64,000 bases of DNA, taken from assembly GCA_013396755.1 (NCBI GenBank), contig VWZF01006903.1, forward strand, positions 1,088,968-1,152,967. Direction: 5' to 3'. Below, piece after piece: positions 13,370-25,400 of the stretch (the stretch's first letter is position 1; each line of letters begins with the position of its first letter). Position numbers and translations under genes: made by a program. Source of the DNA: Sclerurus mexicanus. Lineage: Eukaryota; Chordata; Aves; Passeriformes; Furnariidae. The notes under the pieces are model-generated. The model worked only from the letters and a program-made list of their open reading frames with translations, had not been told where the DNA came from and made no database searches.

Positions 13370-13455
13370 GTAAGAAAGGACATGGGGAAACAAAGCCTTG
13401 CCAAAGGTCTCACAGCAGGGTGGGTGGCAGAGCTGGCAGTATGAGCTGGTCAGAA
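13370..13455 (-). mobile_element. MIR-like ancient SINE relic
   Basis: On the plus strand the run GGGGAAACAAAGCC, then CTTGCCAAAGGTCTCACAGC, then GGTGGCAGAGCTGG follows the reverse complement of the MIR core in the right order (gaaactgaggc, cttgcccaaggtcacacagc, agtggcagagc). MIR copies are old and rare in birds, so a diverged fragment of under 100 bp is what one would expect. The assignment is from memory of the consensus; another CORE-SINE is possible. Confidence 0.5.
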
Positions 13456-14037
13456 AAGTCAGTCTCTCCCTCTGAATGTCCAAGAGCTTTCAAGGTGCTT
13501 GCTGGAAGTCAAACAGCCTGACTCTTTGCCTTCTCGGCTCTCCGTGGTCTCTCGGCTGCTAGGGGGTATCCAAACCTTGATTAGGAACAAAACATCCCAG
13601 TCTGTTGCACAAAAAGCACATGGCAGGAACTCCTAGAGTATTGATATTTATCAGATAAATCTCTTCACATGCGTTAAGAGCGCTCACTGAATACTCAATG
13701 CATTGACTGCTGTGTTTAGTAAATCATATAAATTAGCTGGCTAAATGCATATTTTTTGTAGATGAGGAAGTCTGTCAGCTTGCTGGGAACTGACTGGCTC
13801 TAAGACGAGTGACAGTCCATTGGTAGGTGTTTCTGTTGAAGTATTCAAATTAGCACTAGCCAGAAATGTAAGAAGTGAGGTAGGAACATACAGTGACACC
13901 AGGGCCAAGGGTTTCTCTAGTTCACATTTATTAATTGAAGAGTTAAAGAAGAAAGCAGAGTGGTGGAGAAAGAAATGCAGTAAAATCCAGGAACTGTGAC
14001 TTCATTTGCTTCTTTTGTGCCTCCTTTTTTTCCTACA

Positions 14038-14345
14038 AGGAGGAGACCTTATTGCTCTCTACCTCAGGTCAGAGTCAGTCTCTTCTTCGAGGATGAGATG
14101 AAATGACCTCAAGTTGTGCCAGGGGAGTTTTAAATTGAATATTAGAGCACATTTCTTCTCTGAAAGGGGGATCAAGTACTGAAACAGGCTGCCCAGGGAA
14201 GTGGCGGCATCCCTATCCTTGGAAATGTTGAGAAGGCGTGTGGATTGGCACTTGGGTGTAGTGGTGAACATGTCTGTGCTGGGTTAGCAGCTGGGCTTGA
14301 TGCGCTTAGGTTCTTTCCCAACCTAAACAACTGCATAAGTCTATA
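14038..14345 (+). mobile_element. CR1 LINE, 3' end fragment
   Basis: The order of diagnostic phrases matches the 3' end of avian CR1: GAGACCTTATTGCTCTCTAC, GCCAGGGGAG, TTTCTTCTCTGAAAGGG, AACAGGCTGCCCAGGGAAGT, then a terminal TTTCCCAACCTAAA. The element ends in a degraded form of the usual ATTCTATGA tail. It is a 5'-truncated, diverged, inactive copy of the CR1-Y/J-like type. It carries only the 3' tail after the reverse transcriptase domain, so no open frame is expected. Confidence 0.85.
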
Positions 14346-17335
14346 TTAGTTGGGCAGATTTCATCCACTCCAGTATGTCAGCTTGGGACTCTTGGCCTGG
14401 GACTCCTGCCACAGCTGTGCCTGCCTAAGGACCTTGCCACCCAGGAGCCAGCACTTTTCCCAGTGCATTGCTGTCAATTGCTGCCTCACTGGCCCCAGGA
14501 ACACCTCCTGCTGCTGTGCCTCTGTGTGCTCAGGAGTCAGCTGAAATCCTCACCGCACACGTAAGGGGCTCCTGGGGGCAGTTTGTCACTTACTCTCGGT
14601 TTTCCAAAGCTGTTGCCATAGATGTCTTCCCTTCCACACTGGGACTCCATCCTTTGGAGTTTTCAGGAGCCACTGTTCTTTGTGTGTTAACAAAGGCATG
14701 AACCGACTTAGCCAGGCTGTCCTAGGTTGGTATCTGCCTACGTTAAACATTGACTTAACTTTATATTTTTCTCAGGCATATAGAAACATAACCCTGTAAA
14801 AAAGCACACTACTTCTATCAAAGGCATATTTCAACTTTTTATCTCCTTCTTTCATCTTTCTTTTTGTCTTTTGAGAAGGTGATTCAAAATCAATAGTTCT
14901 GCTTTAAATTTAATCTTTTAAATGTGTCTAGATTTGTTGATACAGTGTTTGATAAAAGATATTTCTGCTGAGGAAGTCAGTGAATATATTCTTCAGGGTG
15001 ATGTTTCAGGTACATCTTTCAAGCCTTATATCTCACCTCACACTGGACTATAAGCTAATTTTAAATTGAAACCATATTCCTGAGTGGAATGAAGTGCTGT
15101 TTCTAAATTTTTTTTTTTTGCTTGCCTTTTCTCTTGAACACACTTTGCAAAGTCTGTTCACCTCTTGGGTAATCTCATAAAACTGTATTGACCGCTTTTC
15201 ACGGAGTTTCTATTGGAAAGCAGAAGAACTTTGCTGCTATCTGGCTTTTAGAAGATCAAGCAGTAACTTACTCTTTCACTGAGGAAGAAGTCCCTGGGAA
15301 TTTTATTTTCTTTCTGGTGATCCTCCTCGTTTCTCAGAGTGTTTCATGGACAGCTGTTCTCAGCCATCTGTTGCACAGTCTGGGATGCTGCTTGAGCACA
15401 TATGGATGAAGCTATGGTAGCTGGGACTCAGGGGTTTGAGTGCCAGCCTGGTGCTGAGCTCACGAGCGCTGCCTCCAGCTCAGCCGTAAGGGGATGGCTG
15501 GGGGTGAAGGATCAGTGGATGCAGCTTTGGATGCAGCAGGCCTCTGTCTGGTTCCCATAAGCTATCAAAGATAACGTGCCTTATCTGGAATAACTTAATG
15601 GCCCTTCTAGACTCGAGGCAAACCCTTAGCTTCACCGAGATTAGTCTCTGCCACGTGTACGTATATGTGCTCTGTCACAAACAGACCGCCTCGGGCTGGC
15701 ATGGCCCAGCGTTGCTAGGTCTGGATTTCCAGGGAGGGATTTGCATTCAGTTGGGACGAATGAATAAACTGCCCCAGATTCAGAGCACTGGCAAGCAGAG
15801 TCTGGTTGCTTGTCTGAAGAAACATCAGGCAGAGCTGCCTCCTACCATGCCTGCCTCAGCCCCAGGGGCTGGAAAAACCTTTGTGTAGTCTAAAACTGCT
15901 GCCCTACACAAGGAATGCATCATGGGTGTTCTCATACTTGTCTCCTTAAAGGGTGATTTGCACTTCCCTGAGTTGCTTGTGTTTTGACAAGGAATGCCAA
16001 GATCTCTGAGGAAGGACTGTTGCCTAAAACACTGCCAATGCTTAGGGCTGACCACAGGCTGGGGCAGGTTTGTCTGGCTAATACCGATTCTCCTTTCTCC
16101 TTAGAACTTTTATTTTTGTTACTTAAGTCCTGGTCCCTCAGTAGCTTGCCCTGACAAGCAAAGTAGCAGCTGCCATGCTGACAGACAGGACTTCCTTGGT
16201 TTTTAGAAAAGTTCAGGGAGGTGTTAAAACTATGACGAATTATCTTAAAAATCAATGATTCAAGCAGAATAGTTGGCATAAATGTAGTCAGTGTTTACAG
16301 CCACATCTATATGCAGAAGTTATTTTGGGTCACTGTGGTATAAATAACAATGGCATGTCTAAAATTCTACATTCTCCAACTCGTTTTCCATCTTGATGGC
16401 TACATGTCAGATCAGGGCAAGTCAAACCGTAAGGGAAAATCAGACAACAGCATTTTAAGGCTGAGAAACACTTGTGAATGCCTCGTGTGCAGGCTACAAT
16501 CTAGCTTAGCTTCGAACTTTGAGCCCAGGATAAGTTATCTGGTGTGGAGCATCCCACCCTGGTGTCTTGAGTACTGCTCAGTTGTGCACCCGATCTGCTG
16601 AGTGAGGCTGGGTGTTGCTAAACCGTGCTGCAGGTGGGGCTGCACCTGAACAGCAACACAAATAGCAGCAGGAATGCATGGGCTGCAGAACAAAGCCAGC
16701 ACACAAAGAAGAAAGGCATCTGTCCTCTCAGCTTCTTGCTTCTGCACACCCCAATTTAAATAACAGCAATTCAGCCTTTGGAACACGAACCTGCCAGTGT
16801 GGCCAGGCCACTTACTGCACCTTTTGAGCTGGAATGGAAGAGTGTGGTGTTTAAGCCCATACTCCAAGAGTGCTTGGGGAGTTGAATACTCAGCTTACAA
16901 TAAGACCCCGAGTTACTGGATGGGGCTGTGTTTTATTGCAATTATTGAAGAGGCTATTAAAACTAGATAGAAAGCCCTATCCAACCTGGGTATGATATCT
17001 TTAAATTATGTTCTGCGAGTTTGGTGACCTGGAGGTAGCTGGAGGCCAGTCTGACCCTCTGCAGGCATTGGAGCAACCCTGGGCTGCTCCACGTCCTGCC
17101 TGGTGCATTCAGGTCTGCTCTGCTTCTCGGGTGCTAGTCCAGCCCTCCTCCCTATCCTGACAGAGGGGTTGCTTGCCTTTCTTTATTCTGTGTTATTGAA
17201 ATGAATGGGCTCAGGTGCTAGAGAGCAGGATACCACCCCAAATACCAATAGGGTTTGGGAGATAATGCCTAATGTTTAGGATGTCAGGATATTCTTAAGC
17301 CATATCGTATGGTTCTGGTATTTTCAAGCTTAGTT
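14346..17335. other. Non-coding stretch, no recognised gene
   Basis: Ordinary mixed sequence with short frames on both strands. The longest are 115 codons at 15,932-16,279 (-) and 110 codons at 16,535-16,867 (-), neither with a recognisable domain. No tandem repeat, splice-supported exon or mobile element was recognised. Confidence 0.6.
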
Positions 17336-17415
17336 TGTTGTTGTGTTGGGGTTTTGGGGGATTTTGTTTGGGGGTTTTTATTGCTGTTATTTTTGTTTGG
17401 TTTGCTTTTTTACTT
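17336..17415 (+). repeat. T/G-rich low-complexity tract with G-quadruplex-type runs
   Basis: The tract alternates runs of T and G, including GGGGTTTTGGGGG at 17,348-17,360 and a further five-G run at 17,370-17,374. Three long G runs separated by short T-rich loops fit an intra- or intermolecular quadruplex, and the first part looks like a ciliate telomere unit. It is simple sequence, not a telomere. Confidence 0.8.
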
Positions 17416-17778
17416 TTGCCAGTCATGTGCACTTTAAAAACAAATGTTTTTGATTTGTTTCCCAGCTAGTGTAAATATTCTTTCCCACAGTTCTCCAATT
17501 CCCTACTGTTCTTCCCTTCCCACTAACAATTTTTATACCTCCTGCTTTAACTTTTGCTAAACCCCTGTAACTCAGATATGTTTCATGCTGCTTTCCTTCC
17601 CCGTTTCCCAAGGAGTTTAGATGTAAGTATCTAAATTGTAGATGATAAGAGCTTGCTGTGACAGATGCTTGAAGGAACCCTCTTCCCAAGTGTTTCCAGC
17701 TTTTGCAGTTCAGCACCATCGGCGCTCTGCGCTGCGCCCTTGTTGTGCAGTTTCCTGTCAGTTCACTTTAACTGGGGA

Positions 17779-17823
17779 GGGGGGGGGGGGAGGNNNNNNN
17801 NNNNNNNNNNNNNNNNNNNNNNN
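17779..17823. other. Poly-G run followed by a 30-base assembly gap
   Basis: Twelve consecutive G (17,779-17,790) are followed by AGG and then 30 N (17,794-17,823). Long G homopolymers commonly stall sequencing, so the gap probably reflects unread G-rich sequence. The true missing length is unknown. Frames crossing it are not interpretable. Confidence 0.95.
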
Positions 17824-20671
17824 AAAAATCCCTAAAGCAGTCAAGGAAGTTGCTTGTGGGGTGAAGTGAGGCCATCTCAGATGACGTGTGATGGAGATCA
17901 AGAGGCAAAGCACAGCTAAGAGATGGCAGGTTGGAAGAGGCGGCCCAGGATTGGAGCTCACGTTTTCAGAAGAGTCTGGGGGAACAGCCATTATGAAAAT
18001 AATCTAAATTGCTTCATGTACTCACAGCTTGGAGGCTGTGTTGCCCTGGTGTGTTAATCCCAAACTGTCTGCTATTGGTAACATAAAGGACACGCACTGG
18101 ATTTAAGGGATGGTCAACCAGTGATCATCAGTGTAGGAATGACTGTCCAGTAGGTTTCAGTCCCTGCCAGTGTGACACAGAGTACAGGCATATTAGTTCT
18201 TCAGAGCAGGCTAAATCCTGCTGTAAAATGTCCCATCCTTGTGTGTACCTGCTGTCCTGTGCTGTGAACTGAACGTTTCCCACTCTATTGAGGGAGAATG
18301 CCACCACTGGCTCTTTAGTCAGCAGCCCATTTTTTAGGGCGTAATTGCCCTGGCTGGCTGGGCTGGCTGTCGGACTGACAGCCTGGGCAGAGGGAGTGCT
18401 TTACCAGGGCTTTTATTTATTTAGCAGTTGGATACATCGTGCTCTCCTTTTGTTACCTGTCACATCTTGCCCTTTCTCGCTTTATGAGGAGCCTGTTCCA
18501 CAGCAGGGCCCTGGGATCTCTGGTAGGAAGATGGAGGTTTTGCTCCGAACAGCAGTCAGGAGAACAGTAGGAGCATGGCACATGTTTGGCATTTCTTTGC
18601 TTTCCACCAATGTCTGCATGTTGTTATATCCTGAAAATCCCTGGGCAGGAGCACAAAAGCCCAGGTTAACATCTCAGAGTTTGAAAGGTAGTAAGACAAA
18701 ACAAGAGTATTGATGGCTTAAGTGAATTGTGCCTGTGAACTTCTTGAGCAAGAATTGCACTGGGGACACAGAATTAGCAGTTGCCAAGGACTGCTGATGC
18801 CTACACTTGTGCTCTTTTGTTTGTGGGTGTTTTGGCAGCAGTGGCAAATCACTTCAGGCAAGCAAAGGTATTACAGTATTGCAAGTGATAATTGGGGAAA
18901 AGAAGTCACCGGGAAATATCTTTATGTATCTAGCAAGTATGTCAAAACATGGTCAGTGTTGCAGATCAAACAGCAGAAGTCTGGCCTCTGACTGAGTGCT
19001 ATTCTTGCTAAAAAGAAAATCATGGACAAATTAACCGCTGACATGCACTCTGCAGTCACTGACCTCAGAGTCTGAATTAATAATGTTAATGAGGTTAAAA
19101 GGTCATGGATGACTAATTTTTACATGTGTGTAAGTGGCTGTAGTATGGGACAAACTGGTGGAGAAGCTGGCAGGCAGCAACAGGCTCTGTGGGTTGGATT
19201 CCTCTCTACCTGCCTGCAAAAGGATGAAGGGCGGGTGGAGAGCTGTGGAGAGTCTCTGCTGCCATGGGAAAGGCAGCACTTCCAGAGCTCCAGCTGTTTA
19301 TTTCAGGCTAGTCTATTTTGGGTGCTGATCAAGTTCTTACTTCTATTCCTTACTGAAGAAAAGAAAAAATTCGATAACCCATTCAGATGGCGAAAGATAT
19401 ATTTATCTGTATTTATATTTAATTGCACCATGTGCCTGCAACTCCCTGAAAACAATGCCACTTACCAGCTCCTGGGGGTTTGAGCCTTTGCCTGATATTT
19501 CAGTGAGAGAAAAACAATACCTGCAAGCATTTAACTCTGAGAAGAATGCTGAACAGGCTCATGTGTCAAGAAACATCTTTGCTATCACAACCTGGTTAAT
19601 TCAAAGGGGACTGTTTTGTAAATCTGAAAAAGAAAATGTGTGTGTGCAGAGTCATCCTTCTTGCCCGTCTTCCTCTGTTGCTGTCCCATAGTTGTGAGGT
19701 AAATGATAATGAAGCAAGGGTAGATATCCTCTTTGACACTCTCCTGACTCATCCTTTTGGGATTTGATTTATTTTTAAGTACCACCAGAACATTGGTATT
19801 TTTCTGATAGTTAGTTTAACCATAACATGTCCCTGTTTTTCTTTTGGGATTTTTGCCTCCATTAGAAAACTGTAATGACTAATGTTCAGAGTATCCCATC
19901 TTTGGATTTTTGATAAACATGAGATCTCTTACTACATGACCATCTAGAATTGTACCTAGAAAGTTTTCTCCTTTGGGAAAGGGAAAGCTGTGATTTTCCA
20001 GCATGACAGCACTTCCTTTAAGTTCTGGTGGGATGTGAATTCTGAGAAAGTAAAAGCTACAGCAGTAAGTTTGAGGGATGTTTTAAATTTTCTGTACATG
20101 GGAGCACAGTGCAGCATGGCTCATTTTAATTAAGGTCTGGTTTGCAGTTGCAAGGATAGAAGAAATGGTCCCCATAAAATTTTTTAAGACTCTCTAAAAA
20201 GTGTCTTATACAGAGTTTTTCCCTTCCTGTAAAATAAGTTGCATATGTAGAATATACAGCAATCCCATATAAAAAAGGGTTCATTGGCACTTGTAGTAAT
20301 GACTTCCATAACTTATTCATGAGTTCGCTGCTCATGAGTAATTTGGTCATCCCAAAATACAGGCCAATAAAACCTTTATACCATACTGTCATGTCTTCTA
20401 CACTTGAGGTGGGAAGATACACAGAGGGATATCAGAACTATTTTGTAAATCCTTCCAGGAAAAATTAAAATGGAAGCTAAGTTCAGCTGTGATTGATTAA
20501 ATGAAGGGGAGCTGATAAAAACCACCAAGACTAAAGCAAATATGTTCTGGTTTTGACCTGATAAAATTGCTATCACTTTTTAGAGTGTCTAAGGTTGTGT
20601 GTACTTAGGAATCAGAAACTGGTGCTCGCTACTTTTGCTGCATAATCTTGCAGCTCTCCCCTCGTTGTCCC
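17824..20671. other. Non-coding stretch, no recognised gene
   Basis: Mixed sequence after the gap. Two longer plus-strand frames occur (122 codons at 18,345-18,713 and 124 codons at 19,109-19,483); neither shows a domain, good splice borders or convincing composition. No mobile element was recognised. Confidence 0.6.
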
Positions 20672-20742
20672 TTTGGGTTTTGTATTTTTGTTGGGTTTTG
20701 TTTGGGTTTTAGTTTGTTTGTTGGGTTTTGTTTGTGTTTTTA
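20672..20742 (+). repeat. T/G-rich low-complexity tract
   Basis: Imperfect repeats of TTGGGTTTTG and GTTTGTTTG units. It contains four separate GGG runs in about 70 bases with T-rich loops, so weak quadruplex potential exists. It resembles the tracts at 17,336 and 47,565 in composition and strand. Confidence 0.8.
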
Positions 20743-20857
20743 GCTTAGTAAGTGGCAGTGCGACAATTGCATCACTAGAGTCGTACTACACTGAACTTTT
20801 TTATTGCCTCTGAAGGTGTTCAGAAGGGAACGCTTTCATGCAGCTGGAGAATAGATT

Positions 20858-20877
20858 GGATGTAAATGGATGTAAAT
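20858..20877 (+). repeat. Two-copy tandem repeat of GGATGTAAAT
   Basis: Two perfect adjacent 10-bp copies. Probably a local slippage duplication; no function is apparent. Confidence 0.85.
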
Positions 20878-22128
20878 CTAAAATCAGGCTGTCTGCACAT
20901 AGAGGAAGTGATCTCTTATAAATCTAGTTTGACACAATTGCCTATTTTTAGCTCTCTGGTAGAGTATCATATGACTAAGTGCCCCGAGGGCATCTGCTGC
21001 TCCCTCCACAGAGGACTCCCACCTCCAGCAGGCAGGCTCAAATTTGCTATGCTGCTCATGAAATATAATGAGTTCGTGCCTAACCTGACATTTAATAACC
21101 AAGAGAACTTTTAAGTACCTGAGCTTGGAAGTAACACATCAATTACCACTTATTCTGTTTCTCCACCACTTTAAGCCAGTGGTATGAAATTTATCATCTT
21201 TGAGTCTGCTTTTCTAGCTTCTTTTTTTAAAAAAGCAGATGCTGTGCCTATTCCCCAACCCAGAGCAGGATGGGTGTCTCCCTTACCTGCCACTCCTTCC
21301 CATTTCTTAGGCAGAGATTGTTCCTTTGACATGGAGAGCACAACTCTGCACCGTGCGTATTTGTAATGAGAATACTGTCCTGTTTAGGGCTTGGCAAAGC
21401 AACACAGCACAGGGAGGGGAGTGTGGTACTGCTACTGTCAGAGGAAAGGCTGTGAAGGGCAAGGCCTGGCTTTGGCAGAACTGGCATCAAGAGGGCTGGT
21501 TGCACACTAGTTTTGCAAAGTGGGAAGGTCTTCCTTCCCCAGTAAATAAAGGGAATTTTTCAGCCTGAATAAAAGGGAAAGGATCTTTATATGAGCTGAA
21601 TGGCTCTGTGTCTTTTATTTGCTATTGAGCAAAACCTGACCTGAAGGCGTTCTCTTGGAATGACTGGTATTCACCATCCTGGTATGTGGATGCAAGGCCA
21701 GGGTACAGAGGGAATAAAATGGAGCAGGGTTTGAGGGTACAGAAAGGTGTAACTGTAAGGACCTAATGCAGTAAGTGATACTGGTTCACACATTTAATGG
21801 TAATTATGACAAGAGAATAGCTGTAGGGTCACCTAGCCTGACACGACTGTAGTTTTTGAGTGAAGACAAACCTTGCAGTGAGTATGTCCTTCATTAGCAA
21901 AAATATTAAGGATATTTGCCACCTCAAACACTTTAATGCTACTTTAGTAACCCTGGAGGGTCACAGAAAGTGTCTGACTTAGTAAAGGAGGAGGCTAAGC
22001 CTTTGTAAAGCTCTCCCAGCCTTCAGACTGGCAGATTCAGCTCATAATACAGTTTTGTCCATCGAGCCCTGAGTGCACTGTGAAGTTGGAGAGATTGTGG
22101 GTTTAAGGCTGTTTTCTTTGTATTCCAG
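20878..22128. other. Non-coding stretch, no recognised gene
   Basis: Short frames only (longest 85 codons, 21,248-21,505 on -, no domain). A strong minus-strand donor-like site (GGCAG|gtaaggg) lies near 21,290 without a good matching acceptor. At the right edge, 22,110-22,128, a strong 3' splice-site sequence (T-rich tract then ttccag) precedes a 33-codon frame that ends at a TGA near 22,230. Confidence 0.5.
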
Positions 22129-22288
22129 GTACTGAGAATGCTGGCTGGTGTTTACCGTCTTGTTAAAGTGGGCTCATTTTATTCGAACAATTTTCCAGCA
22201 AAGGAGACCTTGTCACCCATGGTTCCTTGAATTATTATGCAAATGTACACACGTGTCTACTGTTCCTGTTCTTTTTCTTTATTCACAG

Positions 22289-22440
22289 ATCTATTACTAA
22301 CCTTTGTATTACTAACCTTCACAGTGGTTCTAGCAGTGGATGTGTACACGATGTCCCGATTTCACCGCAATCTGAAGCAGATGAAATTGTGTGCCAGACA
22401 GTTTGTATATGTATACACACCAGCACGTCCTAGGAGCTAA
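22289..22440 (+). CDS. Candidate terminal exon: transmembrane segment plus basic tail
   Basis: A strong 3' splice site (a T-rich tract ending in attcacag at 22,281-22,288) leads into a frame starting in phase 1 and ending at TAA 22,438-22,440, giving 49 whole codons. The first ~18 residues are hydrophobic (LLLTFVLLTF, then TVVLAV). An aspartate and VYTMS follow, and then a basic region (RFHRNLKQMK) and a tail ending YTPARPRS. A phase-1 start, one membrane helix and a positively charged following segment fit the last exon of a type I single-pass protein. The LLLTF/VLLTF pair is created by a 13-bp repeat. I do not recognise the protein, no partner exon is assigned, and no poly(A) signal follows closely. 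A chance frame is quite possible. Confidence 0.2.
22292..22319 (+). repeat. 13-bp direct repeat, period 15, carrying TACTAAC twice
   Basis: TATTACTAACCTT occurs at 22,292-22,304 and again at 22,307-22,319. Each copy contains TACTAAC, the optimal branch-point sequence, and the second is followed closely by CACAG (22,320-22,324). The pair could therefore be a duplicated branch region of an alternative acceptor, or simply a small slippage duplication. Confidence 0.7.
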
Positions 22441-25400
22441 AACACAGAGAAATATAAGTATTATGTTAACTGTTCCTTAAGGTAGTAAAGGACTGTTTAA
22501 TTTTTGTTATTTACTTTTGGTTCTCTCCGCTAAGGAAATGCATATATCCCTCATGGCTGTGTGTAGTTATAGCTGGTGCCACTGCAATTAACAAGGTAGG
22601 AGGTCCCATTAATTGTATTTTCCTGTGCATCCGCATGAATGCTGCAACACTCACAGACTTTTACACCCCGCTGGTAGCATGGGAGGTTGATTGTCAGTCC
22701 TTCAACTGTACAAGTGTCACTTGCAGGTTAAAATGACTGTAAATTAATTATGTCTCTCTGGAATATGGGGGGGGGTGGATAGAAATTCCTAGTCACATAA
22801 CTTGTGACAGCTCTCTGCTGTGTACAAGAAGGGTTATTAATTTTCCCTTCCTTGCCTTTCCTCCCTACCTCTTCTAAAGGTCAGTAATGAGGGTACTACT
22901 TACAGCAGCAAAGTGCTGCCCTGTTCACCTTGTTGCATATGTGGGTTTTTCTTTGCTCTTCTGAATATCTTAAGTTTTTATAAATGGTTGAGGGAAATAT
23001 TATTTGATAGTCTTGTGGCTCTCTGGGAATTAATGGGGTGGAGAATTTTCCTGGAATCTCCTGCTGGTGCCCTGGCAGAGTTCATACACAAGTTTACATC
23101 CAAGAAAACCTCCTTCTTAATTCCCCACTGCTTTGTCCTCCTTACTGGCAACAAAACACTTTTCTAAATAATATAAAGATTCACAGGGAGAGGATGCTTT
23201 GTCTGTAATGGCTTCCTAGGTGACAGCCTAACACCTGAACGAACCATCATTTGTTCATCTGCATCTAAGTCTGGACTACTTTTAATTGTGTTACTAATCA
23301 CAGTTCTCTTGGCAAAGCTCCCTTGTTATAGACAGTTTTTCTTCAAAGTATGCCTAGAAAAACCCTGCAGGCTAGGCAGCTGGAGCCTGAGAGCTATCAG
23401 GTTCTACATACCCCTCAGAAGTGCTTACTTCACCTTCAGATCATGCTCTGAGAAATCCCAGACCACATTTACAGGACCAGACACTGTATGAAGTGATGGG
23501 CTCCTGTGCAGTGACTCACAGGAGGCAGAGAGCCCTGCTGTGTGAGGGGCAGTCTGGGCTGCTGCTTCCCTGCCCGCGTGTGAACTCTGCCAGCATCTGC
23601 CCTGGAGCTGAGTCTGTGTTATTCTGTGTGATGGCCGTGAGTGTTACGCATGTTGGGCACGTGGAAGTGTGAATGTTACGGATTGGAACGCTCCATTTGT
23701 GAGTGCGTTCAAGGAGCGGTTCATCTGCTGGTGGGATATATAGGGTAGGACATTTCAGCATCTACAAACACTTTAATGCTCAGTGAAATTTGGTATTGTT
23801 AAATCACTTTTCAAAAAAATAGCTCAGTTTGCTGCCTAGTCCGTTCAGAGAATCAGGCCTAGCTCACTAAGTCATTGCTGAAAAGGAGCACTTGCTTGTA
23901 AAACACGACTTCATAAAAAAATGCTCTGAGGCTTATTAAGATACTGGAAAAAAACAGTTTTTATTGTCGCTCTCAGTAAGTTATTAAGCATACTTTAGTG
24001 GTGTAAGAAGACTATTCTTTCAGTGTTCGGTATAAACCATATTAATTTTTATCAGTCACTTGTGTGAAGAGGTGTCCCCTTTCCTTACACACATGGCTGT
24101 GTTTGGCTGTAGCCCGCACACTGTGAAACAGGGGTGTAGTAATAAGAAAGCTTATTATCAACATCTCCCTATGGAATTGAATTTTCTCTTCCAGAAATAC
24201 TGCACATTTGTGCACATTCTTCAGCTGTTACAAATGCTTCTTGGCTGGTGTTTAAATCATCAATAAAAGTGACTACTGGAAGATGTGGAACTTTCTGTAA
24301 AAACTTCAGCTGAAAATATTTATTGTTTTCAGCTGCAAATCAAAACCTGACATACTACAGTAGCAATTGAAAAAATATTTTAATTCTGAATTATCACTGT
24401 GTTTCCTCTGGGGAGATGATTTAGGTATCTTGTGTTTGTCTGTGCCACTCTTGGGCTCTATCTTTAATAATGCGTCATGATTTTTCCCTTGTGATGGGAC
24501 TTAGTGGAATGTGGTGCTAGATGCATGAATGTAATTTAATGGCAGATAAAGAAGAGAAAGGAGGAAAAGACACATTCATTTCCTGTGAAGTATTCATGGT
24601 TTTCTCATATCAAGATATTTTATTTTGGTAAGAAAGTGAACTATACCAAAGCAAGTAACATCTTATCGTAAAAAATAAATAAATAAAAAAAAGTATTCAG
24701 GTAAAAACTCACTATAAAACATTGTTGACCTATCGTAGCACTGAGCTGTACAACTATAACACTGGGCACAAGAACACAGAGCTGTGTAACTCCTGTCAGT
24801 ATGCAGAACACGTCTTTTGGCCATAATGCATATGTATGAGAAAATTATCCTGTGAGGAGCATACAGTGAAGAAATCTTGATTGCTTTCTGGTGTTATTTA
24901 TATACTTAAATTAGAATTTTAAAATTAGTATATGCAGAAAACAAAGGGGTTATTTAGGACATACCAAAACGTTATGATAATGCTCCCATTACTAATAATT
25001 AGTGTGCTGCAAATCTGATACAACTCGATAAAAGTCACTTAATTTACACCAGTATGAAAAAGTTGAGAAACAGATATTTAAAAAATTATTTTGACACTTC
25101 TGATATAATGAAGAGATTGCCTTCTAAGTTGCATTGGGTTGGCTAGAAATGCTGTTACAGTAGGCTGAAAAAAGGATTTTTGATGTGCTGTCAATTGGTC
25201 TTGTTGACTCCAGCATGTTGAGCAGGGAGAAGCCACTCTGTGCTGAATACCTCTGCAATTAACAGCAAGAAATCCTGTGAGTGCAATGGGGCTTAGAGAG
25301 GGACCCAAAATGCGCCCGGGGTTTCCAGGCCAAGAGTCCTTCCCAGGAAAGCCAGTTGTGAAAGGTGTGTATGAATGGAGGGAACATCTGCTTTGTCAGG

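Noticed and set aside
21925..23780. 16-base repeat CAAACACTTTAATGCT at 21,925-21,940 and 23,765-23,780
   Set aside because: About one shared 16-mer is expected by chance in 64 kb, and the flanks do not match.
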